A stretch of 47,482 nucleotides of DNA from an uncultured Bacteroidales bacterium. Lineage in GTDB: Bacteria > Bacteroidota > Bacteroidia > Bacteroidales > UBA932. This document shows, one piece after another, positions 1 through 9,209 of the stretch. A program made the translations under genes and the position numbers. The stretch spans positions 1 through 47,482 of the forward strand of contig CALVDQ010000019.1 in NCBI GenBank assembly GCA_944326325.1. Reading direction: 5' to 3'. The stretch's first letter is position 1; every line of letters starts with the position of its first letter. The notes under the pieces were generated by a model. The model made no database searches, was not told the DNA's origin, and saw only the letters and a list, made by a program, of their open reading frames with translations.

Positions 1-73
1 AGCGGAAAACGAGATTCGAACTCGCGACCCTCAGCTTGGGAAGCTGATGCTCTACCAACTGAGCTATTTCCGC
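1..73 (-). tRNA. tRNA-Gly (anticodon CCC)
   Basis: Read on the minus strand this folds into a complete cloverleaf. The acceptor arms GCGGAAA and TTTCCGC are fully complementary, the D arm is GCTC/GAGC, the anticodon stem is TCAGC/GCTGA, and a TTCGAAT T-loop is present. The seven-base anticodon loop TTCCCAA puts CCC at positions 34-36, so it reads the glycine codon GGG. The discriminator is T at position 1. Any encoded CCA would lie outside the window. A -7 box (positions 98-105) lies just upstream. Confidence 0.95.
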
Positions 74-97
74 ATAATGTTTTCCCGAATGGGATTG

Positions 98-129
98 CAA
101 ATATAGAAAAATTCTTTTAAAAAGTCAGA
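98..129 (-). promoter_or_regulatory. Promoter of tRNA-Gly
   Basis: On the minus strand a TATATTTG -7 box (98-105) matches the Bacteroidota consensus TAnnTTTG. A TCTG (126-129), one mismatch from the -33 TTTG, lies 20 nt upstream of it. Transcription would start around position 91, shortly before the tRNA 5' end at 73. Confidence 0.55.
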
Positions 130-180
130 AACATTCTCAAAATTTTCAAAAAATCTGTCATGATTCTTTTCAGGATGTAT

Positions 181-211
181 TTTCCGGAATCAAAAACAGT
201 TTATATATTTG
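181..211 (+). promoter_or_regulatory. Promoter upstream of the EamA transporter
   Basis: TATATTTG at 204-211 is a perfect -7 box. TTTC at 181-184, one base from TTTG, lies 19 nt upstream. The predicted start near 218 leaves a leader of about 70 nt before the ATG at 291. No hairpin of note was seen in that leader. Confidence 0.5.
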
Positions 212-290
212 CGCCGTTTCCGGGAAGCTCCGGCAGATCTGCATAATTGCAGCAGCCGGACAGCTACCGGTAGTTGGAATGCTGTAAAGC

Positions 291-1208
291 ATGAGAAGTA
301 TAAAGGGCTACATATACGGGATAGTCACCTCGATGACGTTCGGGCTTATCCCTCTCTTTACATTACCGCTGATGCAGAAGGGAATGCAGTATGACTCGAT
401 ATTGTTCTACAGGTTCCTGTTCGCAGCCGTCGCGCTTGGGGCAATGCTGAAAATAACGGGGCAGTCATACAGGATAGACAGACGGGACATCCCGGTGATA
501 ATCCTGCTCGGATGCTTCTATACGATGTCTTCAATGTTCCTTTTCTGGGGATATGACTTCATGGGGGCAGGGCTGGCTACGGCACTGCATTTTACATATC
601 CGGTATTCGTGACCCTTTTCATGTTTTTTATTTTCAAGGAAAAGGCATCGTGGGTCACATGGATAGCGATATTCCTCGCGATATGCGGGGTAACCCTGCT
701 TTCGGTAAAAGGGGGAGACCTGTCGATTGCTCCGGCTGGAATCGTGATCGTCCTGTTGTCTGCCGTGGGCTACGGCAGCTACATCACTGCCGCGAACAAG
801 TCCAGGGTCAGCGGAATGAACGGGCGCAAACTGGCTTTTTACGTGTTTATCGTCAGTACGGTGCTCTTCGCCATAAAGGCTTCCTTTTCCGGAGGTCTGC
901 AGAAGATACCGGACCTGCCAGCGGGAATAAACCTTGCTCTTCTCGCCGTTGTCCCTACCGTAATCTCGAACATCACCTTGCTGGTATCCGTACGCAACAT
1001 CGGCGGTACCATGACATCTGTTCTAGGTGCGATGGAGCCTGTGACAGCCGTTGCCGTAGGTACACTGGTGTTCTCTGAAAGGTTCACTCTTCAGGACTTT
1101 GCCGGCGTGGTGGTAATCATAGCTGCAGTGACGCTGATCATATTGTCCGGCAGCATCAAGGAGACATTTTCAGGCCTGTTCAGAAGGTTCCGTCCCCGTC
1201 ACGCATGA
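291..1208 (+). CDS. DMT-superfamily (EamA) transporter
   Basis: This 305-residue protein is almost entirely hydrophobic helices, with two EamA-type repeats (roughly residues 5-135 and 145-285) as in ten-helix drug/metabolite transporters. The first helix contains the typical small-residue stretch around GIVTSMTFGLIPLF, and the second repeat shows the family pattern GAMEPVTAVAVGTLVFSE. The substrate cannot be read from sequence; members export amino acids, nucleotides or drugs across the inner membrane. The tail is short and basic (FRRFRPRHA). It is transcribed alone, and its 3' end overlaps the convergent CapA-like gene by 29 bp. The ATG at 291 fits the first transmembrane helix and follows a recognisable promoter. 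Confidence 0.9.
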   Translation: MRSIKGYIYGIVTSMTFGLIPLFTLPLMQKGMQYDSILFYRFLFAAVALGAMLKITGQSYRIDRRDIPVIILLGCFYTMSSMFLFWGYDFMGAGLATALHFTYPVFVTLFMFFIFKEKASWVTWIAIFLAICGVTLLSVKGGDLSIAPAGIVIVLLSAVGYGSYITAANKSRVSGMNGRKLAFYVFIVSTVLFAIKASFSGGLQKIPDLPAGINLALLAVVPTVISNITLLVSVRNIGGTMTSVLGAMEPVTAVAVGTLVFSERFTLQDFAGVVVIIAAVTLIILSGSIKETFSGLFRRFRPRHA

Positions 1209-2286
1209 TGTCTCCGCTTTCCGTAATGAAAATCCCCGGGGATTCTATGTCGGCTTCTGTCAGGCCTGCTATATGCCTTGCCGTTCTGTTCTCGTAATCA
1301 TGTCTCGGACCCTTCCCCGGTATCTGGATGAATGAATGTATCTTCCCCTTTCTGAAGCTTCCGTCACGGGCTATCTTCACTTCGATGACCGGTGCATAGC
1401 CGTTCACTCCTGAGATATTCATCCCGTAAGGTGTACAGAAATTACCGAGGCTGTATGCTATGAACCTGTCCTTATACAGCTCTACTGCCCTTGTCACGTG
1501 AGGGCCATGGCCGAAGACAATGTCTGCCCCGAGGTCTATGCATAACCGGGCGAACTTCCTGAGGTTCCCTCTGTTCTCTCCGAGATAGGTCTCCGTACCG
1601 TAAGGGAGATGGGACATTCCGGCCCCTTCGGCCCCGCCGTGGAACGAGACTATGAGGATATCGCAGGAATCCTTCAGTTCACGGAGTATGTTCTCTACAC
1701 AGGAAACTTCAGTGTGCCTGAGTGTGTGGGAGTTGTGTCCGAAAGCACAGAACCCGAACCGTGTACCGGCTATTCTCTTTACGGCGTACCTGCAGGATGG
1801 CAGCCCGGCATAACCGATACCTACGCTGTCAAGGACCGCCATGGTGGAGGCAAGGCCCTCCGCCCCGAAATCACGGGAGTGGTTGTTCGCTATGGACAGA
1901 AAGTCGAAGCCTGCTTCCGAGAGCCGTCCGGTATAGGATACCGGTGTCCTGAAAGCATAGCTCCGTCCCTCGACAACCTTCTTTGTGCTTTCACCTTCAT
2001 CGCAGAGGACACCTTCAAGATTGCCGGCGGCCACGTCTGCGGAGGACAGGATTCCTGCACAATCCGAGAACAGCATAGCCCCGTCATGTTCCGGCAGCCT
2101 GATTTCAGGGAAGGTCGTTCCCATCATGATGTCTCCGACTACGGCGATATCATATCCGTTTCTGACCGGCATCGCGTCTTCCGGAAGAAGCTGAGGCCAG
2201 TCTATCTCCGTCTTTACGCTGTCTCTGTGCTCCAGCGGCCAGACGCATAGAAGTACCGGCAGTAAAAGTGAAAGGATCATTTGCAT
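1180..2286 (-). CDS. CapA-family (PGA_cap) metallophosphatase-like protein
   Basis: This 368-residue protein has a short N-terminal hydrophobic segment (residues 3-16, likely signal peptide or anchor) followed by a CapA/PGA_cap calcineurin-like fold. Visible metal-site motifs are DIAVVGDIMMG (46-56), NLEG (89-92), ANNHS (133-137), FHGG (215-218) and GHGPH (259-263), then SLGNF (279-283), the usual order for the family. CapA-like proteins are linked to poly-gamma-glutamate synthesis or export, but most Bacteroidota homologues have no proven substrate, and no capB or capC lies nearby. The start overlaps the end of cyuA by 10 bp, so the two are probably translated from one mRNA. The second methionine (codon 3) is an equally possible start. 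Confidence 0.85.
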   Translation of the reverse strand: MQMILSLLLPVLLCVWPLEHRDSVKTEIDWPQLLPEDAMPVRNGYDIAVVGDIMMGTTFPEIRLPEHDGAMLFSDCAGILSSADVAAGNLEGVLCDEGESTKKVVEGRSYAFRTPVSYTGRLSEAGFDFLSIANNHSRDFGAEGLASTMAVLDSVGIGYAGLPSCRYAVKRIAGTRFGFCAFGHNSHTLRHTEVSCVENILRELKDSCDILIVSFHGGAEGAGMSHLPYGTETYLGENRGNLRKFARLCIDLGADIVFGHGPHVTRAVELYKDRFIAYSLGNFCTPYGMNISGVNGYAPVIEVKIARDGSFRKGKIHSFIQIPGKGPRHDYENRTARHIAGLTEADIESPGIFITESGDIMRDGDGTF

Positions 2287-3602
2287 ACCATTATGTCAAG
2301 GATCATGTTGTCTGTCGTCTGCATCCCTTTTGAACCTATTTCGCCGAGATTGCGGATTGTCTTTTCGATATCTTTCTCGATGATCCCTTCGCTTTCGGAG
2401 ATACAGATGCCTTCCATTGCAAGGACCGCCGACTGGAGGGCGCTCGATACTCCTGATGCGACTTTCAGGGCACATCCGACCTTGGCTCCGTCACAGACCA
2501 TTCCGGTTATGTTGCCTATCATGTTCTTGATGGCGGCGCATATCTGTACGTATGATCCGCCACGCAGATAGACAATGCCGCAGGCTGCCCCGGTGGAAGC
2601 TATCACGCATCCGCACAATGCCGACAGCTTGCCCAGATAGCCCTTGATGTGTATTGCTATGAGATGGCTCAGGACAAGGGCCCTGGCGAGTCTCTCGTCA
2701 TCTACATCGTACTTCAGGCTGTAGGCTATGACGGGCATGGTCACGGTAATGCCCTGGTTCCCGCTTCCGGAATTGCTCATGGCAGGAAGTGTGCATCCTG
2801 CCATCCTCGCGTCGGACGCCGCTGCCGTCATGGCCATGGCGTAGCTCATGAAATCAGAACCGAAGACCTGCCTGTACTTCTCTGACATGATGGTGTGTCC
2901 GACCCTCATCCCGTAACTGGATTCCAGCCCTTCCCTGGCGAGAGCGAGATTCAGATCCCTGGATTCCAGGATGAAACTGATGTCCCCGTATGGCACATTG
3001 TCTGCAAAATCCAGGATTTCCTTTACGGTGAGATGATAATCGGCCGTGGTTCTGCCGGGCTCTTCTTCCCCGTTTCCGCTTGCGGTGCCCTTGTCGAGCA
3101 CGTTGTTGTCATACCAGGTCTCGACTATGTTGTCGTGGTCGTCCTCGACCAGTGCCGATGCCTTGTGTCCGTCTTCCGTACCGACCGATGCCTTTACATA
3201 AAGCTTGTGCGGGGTGTCGGCAAGCCTTACGCTGACTTTCCCGTCCGCTACGATCTCTTTGGCCCGGGCAATGGCTGCCGTGTTAAGTTCATGCAGCACT
3301 TCAAGGCCGTATTCCGTCTTTCCGCACACGGCTCCCAGGGCCGAGGCAATGTGAAGCCCGACCATTCCCGTTCCGGGGATGCCTACCCCCATTCCGTTCT
3401 TGAGAATATTCCCGCTGACTTCCACGAGGATGTTGAAATCGGAGCGCATCCTCCACTCGTCGCTGCAGTCCCCGCATCTGTCATCCAGTATTTCTACGGC
3501 CTTTGCCACGGCCAGCGCGACGGCGATCGGTTCCGTACAGCCAAGGGCCGGTTTGACTTCTTTCTTTATCAGCCCGATTATTTCAGTTTCTCTTCTGTCC
3601 AT
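2277..3602 (-). CDS. cyuA: L-cysteine desulfidase / serine dehydratase alpha-like (UPF0597)
   Basis: This 441-residue protein matches the CyuA/YhaM family along its length. It carries the N-terminal ALGCTEP motif (residues 19-25), the glycine-rich MSNSGSGNQG (275-284) and a later cysteine pair CGC (330-332) with C341. C22 and the later cysteines are the likely ligands of the labile 4Fe-4S cluster. The family degrades L-cysteine to pyruvate, sulfide and ammonia in the cytoplasm; some members act on serine or related amino acids, so the exact substrate is inferred. It lies 57 bp after the amidase-like gene and overlaps the CapA-like gene by 10 bp, which suggests the same operon. Confidence 0.88.
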   Translation of the reverse strand: MDRRETEIIGLIKKEVKPALGCTEPIAVALAVAKAVEILDDRCGDCSDEWRMRSDFNILVEVSGNILKNGMGVGIPGTGMVGLHIASALGAVCGKTEYGLEVLHELNTAAIARAKEIVADGKVSVRLADTPHKLYVKASVGTEDGHKASALVEDDHDNIVETWYDNNVLDKGTASGNGEEEPGRTTADYHLTVKEILDFADNVPYGDISFILESRDLNLALAREGLESSYGMRVGHTIMSEKYRQVFGSDFMSYAMAMTAAASDARMAGCTLPAMSNSGSGNQGITVTMPVIAYSLKYDVDDERLARALVLSHLIAIHIKGYLGKLSALCGCVIASTGAACGIVYLRGGSYVQICAAIKNMIGNITGMVCDGAKVGCALKVASGVSSALQSAVLAMEGICISESEGIIEKDIEKTIRNLGEIGSKGMQTTDNMILDIMVCK

Positions 3603-3659
3603 ATTTCCATATTCCTTTAATGTCAGCCAGACAATTCATGTCAGTCACAGGCGGGACCG

Positions 3660-6600
3660 TTATTCTTTAAAATAATCCAGACTTGTCCCTATTATCCTTA
3701 AAATCATCTTTTCATCTGTAATGACCTCTATCGGGAATCCGATGCTCACGACCTTACGGTTTCCGAAATCCGCGCATACCCCGGCTGAAACCTTCGTATC
3801 CTCATACCTGAGGAATGTCTTTCCTTCCGGTCCTGCCGGAGCAATGCCGTCCGGAGTCTCTACACTGTACAGTTTCGCATCCGGCCGGTTGTTGAACGAA
3901 AGGCTTGTCCCGGGGGCGAGTCCATCCAGTCTGTCCCGGCACGGTACAGCCACCACATTCCCTGTCCTGCCGGCATAGTTCGTAACAAACCTGTATCCGA
4001 GTACATCTTCCGCGAATTTAACCGAAGCCTCCCTGTCCAGGCTGTCTGCGGTCACCGGATATACCGAACTCCATATATCCGTCCCTATGTCGGCTCCTGA
4101 CACGAGGATATCCCCGCCTTCCGAGGCGAATTTTTCAAGCGACAGCCTAAGTCTTTCGGGGAAGACTCTGTACCTGTCCGGAAGCGAGTCTGACACGGAC
4201 TTTACTGTCACCTGTTTCCCGCAGATAAGATCCAGACACCATTTGCCGTTCCCTATCGTGGAATCAGAGCAGAAAGCTGCGGCGCTTGAGGAACAGAACG
4301 GATATCCGGCTTCCAGCAGGGCTTTCCCGTGAACTGACGGATAATCGAAGGTGTTCCCGGCTATGACGGTGCCTGAAAAGTCGTTGTACGAAGCCCCGAA
4401 CCCGGGACAGTCATCGCTGATCCACGGCATATCCCTCCTGTGCTGGTACATCTCTCCGGTAAAGGCAATTTCCTTCATGTACGGGACTCCGCTGTCTGTC
4501 CGGTTGTCGAATCCTGCATATCCCGGAAAGTCGAACCATGTCGGGGCGGATACCCTGTTGAAATTGTTCACTACAATGATACAGCTGTCGAGAGGTGATC
4601 TGCGGCCTGGACAGTCTTCCGGCAGGGGAGTGCCTACGCTCAAGGTTTCTGACGGAAAACTCTTTCCTCCGGAATTGAAGGCTGTGATCCTGAAACTGTA
4701 CAGATGGCCCGGGATGAAGTCCAGATCATGGAAAAGCCTTCCTCCGGAGTCTCCGGATGCTTCTATGATAACCCCGTTATCGAAGGCCCCGTCATCCATA
4801 CGGGTCTGCAACAGGTATCCTTCAGCCTTGGCTGTCGGCTCTGTCCTGTCCTCGGTTTCCTCCCAGCTCAGCCTGATCCTGCCGTCATGGAAAGTGGCCG
4901 CAAAAGAGTTTACAGGCAGAGGCTGCACCGTATAGTTGCATCCGTACCTGTTGCTGAGATATTTCAGCATACCTTTATAGATCGCCCGCGAGACGGTGAA
5001 CCTGAATGCAGGGTCAAGCCCGTATTTCATGTCGGCAAAATTCTGGTGGGAAAGGAGTTCGCACAGCATTGCCGGCGAGGCCGGGGTACGTGATTCCCTG
5101 TAACCCCTGTCCCAGAGATACCTCCTGTTCCATGACGGATCGAAACTCTCCCTTATGTCTCTGACTATCTGGCTCTGTACAAGGTTTGCAAATTCACGGC
5201 TTGTACTTCTGTCTTCTCCGGACGGCAGTCTTCTGCGGCCCTCTGACTTTAGGGTATAGATGGCCAGTGTCCCCACCGTAGAGTCGTTAGGGGTCGTACC
5301 GGCATCCGAGTGCAGCGCGAAGGTCAGGTCGACCGGAACTTTCAGCCCTTTTTCGTCAGGGTTGACAGAAGAACCTCCGCTGAGATATGCGGACCAGTCC
5401 CCGCGGCACATGAAGTCATCCTTGTAGTCATCTTCGGATTCATTGAGACTGAATACTGTAGAGTCTATGCCGGCCCATTGCAGCCAGTATCTCGCAGCTT
5501 CAGTGAACCTGGGCATCCCCGATGTTTCCGGTACGGAATGTCCGTCTCCGGCCACTTTCCTGGCTATGTTGCCGTAGCCGCCTCCTATCTTTACGGCATC
5601 GGCCGTGACCACGGCCTTTTTTCCGGCCCTCCGTACTTCAGGCACTATATTGTCGAGGGTGACGTATCCTTCCGTTCCTTTCCCGAACTCGAACGTTCCG
5701 AGGTATATCCATGTCCCTCCACCCATCTTCTGGTTTACCAGAAATTCGGTCCTGCCTCCGAGATGACGGACCGTGTAGTGGGCTGCTTCCGTACTGAGAG
5801 GAAGGGTCTTGTAGGAAACATAGACCGCGTATTCCCCACGTTCCGGTATGTCCGGTGTCCATATTATTTCCGACAGTCTGTCCGGGTCTTTGCCTCCGGC
5901 CACACACTCCGCCATGCGTGCGGTACCCATCCTGAACGGATTCTCGGTTCCCGTGTACGTCTTCAGGGCGTCAGCGAAACCTTCGCCGGCATCCTCCCAT
6001 AGTCCGCTTTCATCGTATTGTCCGGCAAGCCTCATACGGCCGCGGCCTTCACTGGAAGGAACTCCGGCCCCGCCATCCTCGCGGCTTCTGAAATCCGGAT
6101 CGTTGTCAATGATGATTTCGCAGGTCTGCAGATCCCTTTCCCTCGGCAGAAACACGTATGCTCCTGCATTCTCGAGCATCGGGACGAGGAACGGCAGTAC
6201 ATAGCTTTGTGTGTAGAGATCCTCTACAGTCTGGAACAGGCACGGTCTCTGCCATTCCCAGCGGGCTTCGGACTGTTCATAGTAGAGTCCGTGGCTCTGC
6301 CACAGGGCAATATGCCTTCCGTCCAGTCCTTCCGGACAGGAGAGGGCGTCTTTCCTTTCCACAATCTGCCTTACCGTTGCCGGTGCCTTGACCCTGTATG
6401 AATCCGTTGCCGGCTTGCCGTCGTAATGCAGTTCTCCGGTCACGAGATCCTCGATCTTCTCTCCCCGGCTGCTGATCTGTCCAAGGCTGTAGTTTCTGTA
6501 TTTTTCTGGAAAGCGCTTCTTCAGTTCGTTGCGGAACCATCTGCTGTCCTGCAAGGTCCAGGGAAGGTCGCTGAGCGAGTTGCTGAAATAGAAGTCAAGA

Positions 6601-6779
6601 TACCTGCCCCTTTTCATCACGGCTCTCAACTTGAGTTCGCCTCTGACGGATGTCCTTTCGTAGACAAGAGTGTCGAGACTCTTGCATACGGGTTCGAAGT
6701 CATCCCTGACCCTGTTTTGTGCCAGTCCCGTCTGCAATGTAAAGAATGCCAGACAGACGAGTATTATCCGAATCTTCAT
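3660..6779 (-). CDS. Secreted N-acetylmuramoyl-L-alanine amidase-like protein with golvesin and FN3 domains
   Basis: This protein has 1039 residues with a signal peptide at 1-20 (cleavage near GLA/Q). The zinc-amidase-like core appears split: QSHG (161-164), ALHSDAG (488-494) and LCELLSHQN (572-580) look like the metal-binding histidines and catalytic glutamate. A golvesin-type beta domain (about 305-400, YAVYVSYK through TADAVKIGG) is inserted between them, as in Bacteroidales proteins often labelled xanthan lyase. A fibronectin type III domain follows (about 622-718). The final 320 residues are not confidently assigned. It probably acts on peptidoglycan or another periplasmic glycan. The start ATG overlaps the VanZ-like stop by 4 bp, indicating translational coupling. 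No catalytic activity can be asserted from sequence alone. Confidence 0.8.
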   Translation of the reverse strand: MKIRIILVCLAFFTLQTGLAQNRVRDDFEPVCKSLDTLVYERTSVRGELKLRAVMKRGRYLDFYFSNSLSDLPWTLQDSRWFRNELKKRFPEKYRNYSLGQISSRGEKIEDLVTGELHYDGKPATDSYRVKAPATVRQIVERKDALSCPEGLDGRHIALWQSHGLYYEQSEARWEWQRPCLFQTVEDLYTQSYVLPFLVPMLENAGAYVFLPRERDLQTCEIIIDNDPDFRSREDGGAGVPSSEGRGRMRLAGQYDESGLWEDAGEGFADALKTYTGTENPFRMGTARMAECVAGGKDPDRLSEIIWTPDIPERGEYAVYVSYKTLPLSTEAAHYTVRHLGGRTEFLVNQKMGGGTWIYLGTFEFGKGTEGYVTLDNIVPEVRRAGKKAVVTADAVKIGGGYGNIARKVAGDGHSVPETSGMPRFTEAARYWLQWAGIDSTVFSLNESEDDYKDDFMCRGDWSAYLSGGSSVNPDEKGLKVPVDLTFALHSDAGTTPNDSTVGTLAIYTLKSEGRRRLPSGEDRSTSREFANLVQSQIVRDIRESFDPSWNRRYLWDRGYRESRTPASPAMLCELLSHQNFADMKYGLDPAFRFTVSRAIYKGMLKYLSNRYGCNYTVQPLPVNSFAATFHDGRIRLSWEETEDRTEPTAKAEGYLLQTRMDDGAFDNGVIIEASGDSGGRLFHDLDFIPGHLYSFRITAFNSGGKSFPSETLSVGTPLPEDCPGRRSPLDSCIIVVNNFNRVSAPTWFDFPGYAGFDNRTDSGVPYMKEIAFTGEMYQHRRDMPWISDDCPGFGASYNDFSGTVIAGNTFDYPSVHGKALLEAGYPFCSSSAAAFCSDSTIGNGKWCLDLICGKQVTVKSVSDSLPDRYRVFPERLRLSLEKFASEGGDILVSGADIGTDIWSSVYPVTADSLDREASVKFAEDVLGYRFVTNYAGRTGNVVAVPCRDRLDGLAPGTSLSFNNRPDAKLYSVETPDGIAPAGPEGKTFLRYEDTKVSAGVCADFGNRKVVSIGFPIEVITDEKMILRIIGTSLDYFKE

Positions 6780-7192
6780 TTCCCAGCCTTTCTCCTTTTC
6801 CGTTTTATCATCTCGAATATCTGGAGGCAGATGACAGAAGCCGCCAGGCCGCAGCAGTCTGCGACAAGGTCAAAACCGTCACGGCTCCTGTAGCCTGTCC
6901 ATCCCTGCACCAGTTCGGTCGCAGCCCCTACTGCCGCTCCTATGATGAATACAGCTATGCAGAACCGGGTCATTCCCGCCCCCGTGTTCCGCAGACCCGG
7001 AAATGCAAAATAGGATATCACGGGCAGGGGAAAGAACAGCAGGAAATGCACGGCCTTGTCGCTCATGGCCCCGAACCATCCCGTATTGAAATCAATGCTG
7101 CTCCTGAAATCCCAGAAGCAGCAGAAACATAATCCGATGATATATAATACCAGTATCGCCTTTACGATTCTACTTCGCATATTCTTCCACAA
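6776..7192 (-). CDS. VanZ-like membrane protein
   Basis: This small integral membrane protein has 138 residues and about four transmembrane helices: near 10-28, 45-65, 75-100 and 112-128. The pattern of an acidic/aromatic loop then DKAVHFLLFFPLPV is characteristic of VanZ-like proteins (AVHFxxFxxL). VanZ itself gives low-level teicoplanin resistance, but most family members are of unknown function. The gene overlaps the preceding phosphotransferase by 23 bp and the following amidase-like gene by 4 bp, so it is translated as part of this operon. A cell-envelope role is inferred from that neighbourhood. Confidence 0.8.
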   Translation of the reverse strand: MWKNMRSRIVKAILVLYIIGLCFCCFWDFRSSIDFNTGWFGAMSDKAVHFLLFFPLPVISYFAFPGLRNTGAGMTRFCIAVFIIGAAVGAATELVQGWTGYRSRDGFDLVADCCGLAASVICLQIFEMIKRKRRKAGK

Positions 7193-8306
7193 TGTTCTTC
7201 ATGGCTGCATACTGTGCTTCCATGCTCTGCAGCAGCCTGTACTGCGCGTGGGTCCTTACCAGGTTATGGCCGGGATATGCAGTCTTGTAGTACTTGTCTC
7301 CGTCGATGTAGTCCATGAGGAAGCGGAGCACCTGTTCGTAGGTGATGTATCTTGCCGAGAAGGCAAGGTTTTCAATCTCCGAGTCCGTTAGATTGCCTTT
7401 TCTCTGCGAGAGATATCCCTGTGTATATGCCTTGAACATATCGGGGGACATATTGACATTGTCCAGGTTCCTGTCGTCCTCCGCGCCGGTATTGGTATAG
7501 GAGCGGATGGCATCCCCGAAATCATTCAGGGAGGTGCTGCTCATGCAGGTGTCAAGGTCTATGACGCAGAGGACATCGCCTTTGTCGTCAAACAGTATAT
7601 TGCTGATTTTCGTGTCGTTGTGCGTAACCCTTGTCGGAATGGTCCCGTTTTCCACCATACACCAGAAAGCCATCATTTCTTCACGGCGGCTGTCGATCCA
7701 GCCGATTTCCTCAGCCAGGTCCTTTACCCGTCCGGCGGCATCCCGGGCTATGGATTCGTCCCACTGGGAGAATCTCCATCTGATGTTATGGAAACCCTTG
7801 ATAGTCTCGTTGAGCGGTGTGGTGAAGTCCGACAGCTGTGCCTGGAAACGGCCGATACCTTCCCCTCCCTTGTAGCATAGCAGGGGAGTGTCGGCTTTCT
7901 CATATGTTACGGACCCTTCTATGAACAGGCACATTGCCCAGTAATTGCCGTGCTCATCCTTATAGTAGAGATGGCCGGCAGGGTCTTCCTTTTCCATAGC
8001 TGTCATCGTTTCCGGCTTTCTGCACGTTACCGTAAGGACTTCCCTCAGAGGGTCTCCTCCGGCTTCGGTCACCTTCTTCCGGATGTGTGCGGTGACCAGT
8101 TCTATGTTCTTCATCATTCCGGGGACATCCGGGAATATCAGATGGTTCTTTCTCTGCAGGATGTATCTGGAGGCATCCCTGCCTTCTGTCTTTACGATGA
8201 AGGTGTCGTTAATGAAACCGGGGCCGAGCGGCTTGATTCCGGTGATGCTTCCCGTCGTCTCGAACTTCTGTGCTATGGCGAGCAATTCTTCTTGTGTGTA
8301 ATTCAT
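7170..8306 (-). CDS. APH-family phosphotransferase, N-acetylhexosamine 1-kinase-like
   Basis: From the ATG at 8306 the protein has 378 residues, the usual length for NahK-like kinases. The open frame continues upstream to 8441, but that part overlaps the previous gene and looks non-coding. The APH/choline-kinase fold is clear: an N-terminal lobe with GPGFINDTFIVKT (28-40), the catalytic loop THNDTKISNILFD (228-240, base D231) and the metal-binding VIDLDT (248-253). NahK-type enzymes make HexNAc-1-phosphate from ATP and GlcNAc or GalNAc in the cytoplasm. A cell-wall or host-glycan salvage role fits the adjacent carbohydrate-binding and amidase genes, but the substrate is inferred. Confidence 0.8.
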   Translation of the reverse strand: MNYTQEELLAIAQKFETTGSITGIKPLGPGFINDTFIVKTEGRDASRYILQRKNHLIFPDVPGMMKNIELVTAHIRKKVTEAGGDPLREVLTVTCRKPETMTAMEKEDPAGHLYYKDEHGNYWAMCLFIEGSVTYEKADTPLLCYKGGEGIGRFQAQLSDFTTPLNETIKGFHNIRWRFSQWDESIARDAAGRVKDLAEEIGWIDSRREEMMAFWCMVENGTIPTRVTHNDTKISNILFDDKGDVLCVIDLDTCMSSTSLNDFGDAIRSYTNTGAEDDRNLDNVNMSPDMFKAYTQGYLSQRKGNLTDSEIENLAFSARYITYEQVLRFLMDYIDGDKYYKTAYPGHNLVRTHAQYRLLQSMEAQYAAMKNIVEEYAK

Positions 8307-8335
8307 GGCGTCAGTGTTATTTTTGCAGTATGTGT

Positions 8336-8992
8336 TCAGAATACTAGCCGTCCGAAGAATTCCGGACGGTGGAAATCCGGGTGAGGCGTCTCTACCGGGT
8401 TCCAGCTGAGATAGTGCGGATGGGCAGAACCGTCTGCACATTTATAGAAGTTCGCCCTTACGGATTCCGGAAGGCGTTCCCCGTCTATGCCGATGAGACT
8501 GAAAGGTATGCAGATGGCCGTCCTCCACTGGAAGACCTCGTCGCTCATGTCGTATCGCTTCCTTTCCAGAGAGGTGTGCCGTATTATCCGGCCGAGTTCC
8601 TCTTCCCCGAAGTATCTGAAGTCGCTCCGGCTTTTTCTCTTGGATGCCAGCAGCGTGCCGATACAGTTCATCTCGAAGTTGTAATAGGTCCCGTCCGACG
8701 GGTCTGACACGAAGAATTCGCAGCAGCTGTCCTGCCATACGGGACCGTTGTCCTGCAGGGTTTCAGCCCTGAGGTCAAGTCCGCCGGTGCGGTAGAGGAT
8801 GACAATGTGTGACGCGCTCCGTGCTATCGAAAAAGACGCGTCGGGAGCATAAGGGAATTCGTCAGGCCAGCATACGGTATCGACATACGCTTTTACTGCC
8901 TCCGCTTCCATCCTGAGTTCCAGGGACTTGAAATCCATTTTTTCAAGTCCTTCCATAAAAGGTATTTTCAACTGTCGCATATCTTTTTTCAT
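8336..8992 (-). CDS. CBM9-like carbohydrate-binding protein
   Basis: This 218-residue protein resembles the family-9-like carbohydrate-binding modules (CBM9_2) that stand alone in many Bacteroidota. The diagnostic pattern is a beta-sandwich with PVWQDSCCEFFVSD, NFEMNCIGTLLASKRK and a C-terminal NFYKCADGSAHPHYLSWNP stretch. There is no convincing signal peptide, so the protein is probably cytoplasmic. It is the first gene of the operon that runs to 1180, lying 29 bp before the kinase start and 140 nt after a good promoter. A methionine at codon 5 is an alternative start. The ligand is unknown. Confidence 0.78.
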   Translation of the reverse strand: MKKDMRQLKIPFMEGLEKMDFKSLELRMEAEAVKAYVDTVCWPDEFPYAPDASFSIARSASHIVILYRTGGLDLRAETLQDNGPVWQDSCCEFFVSDPSDGTYYNFEMNCIGTLLASKRKSRSDFRYFGEEELGRIIRHTSLERKRYDMSDEVFQWRTAICIPFSLIGIDGERLPESVRANFYKCADGSAHPHYLSWNPVETPHPDFHRPEFFGRLVF

Positions 8993-9139
8993 ATCTGACG
9001 CCAGTCCGTCGGACTGCCGGTATATATTTTCTGATTTTTTAAATCGGATAAGTCCGCTATCCTTTCCGGAAAATCAGGAAATCTCCCTTCGGGAATCTCT
9101 CATAAAATCTATATCGGTAAAATTTTAAACAGCTTCCAG

Positions 9140-9171
9140 CAAAAATAATCAAAAATCCGCATCGGCGCAAA
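9140..9171 (-). promoter_or_regulatory. Promoter of the CBM9-kinase-VanZ-amidase-cyuA-capA operon
   Basis: On the minus strand TTTG (9168-9171), a 20 nt spacer and TATTTTTG (9140-9147) match the Bacteroidota primary sigma-factor consensus. Transcription would begin near 9133, giving a leader of about 140 nt. The 217 bp between the two genes is AT-rich and holds nothing else recognised. Confidence 0.65.
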
Positions 9172-9209
9172 TGTTTTCCGGCAGACCGTTTACAGACAAA
9201 TTCCAGTCT

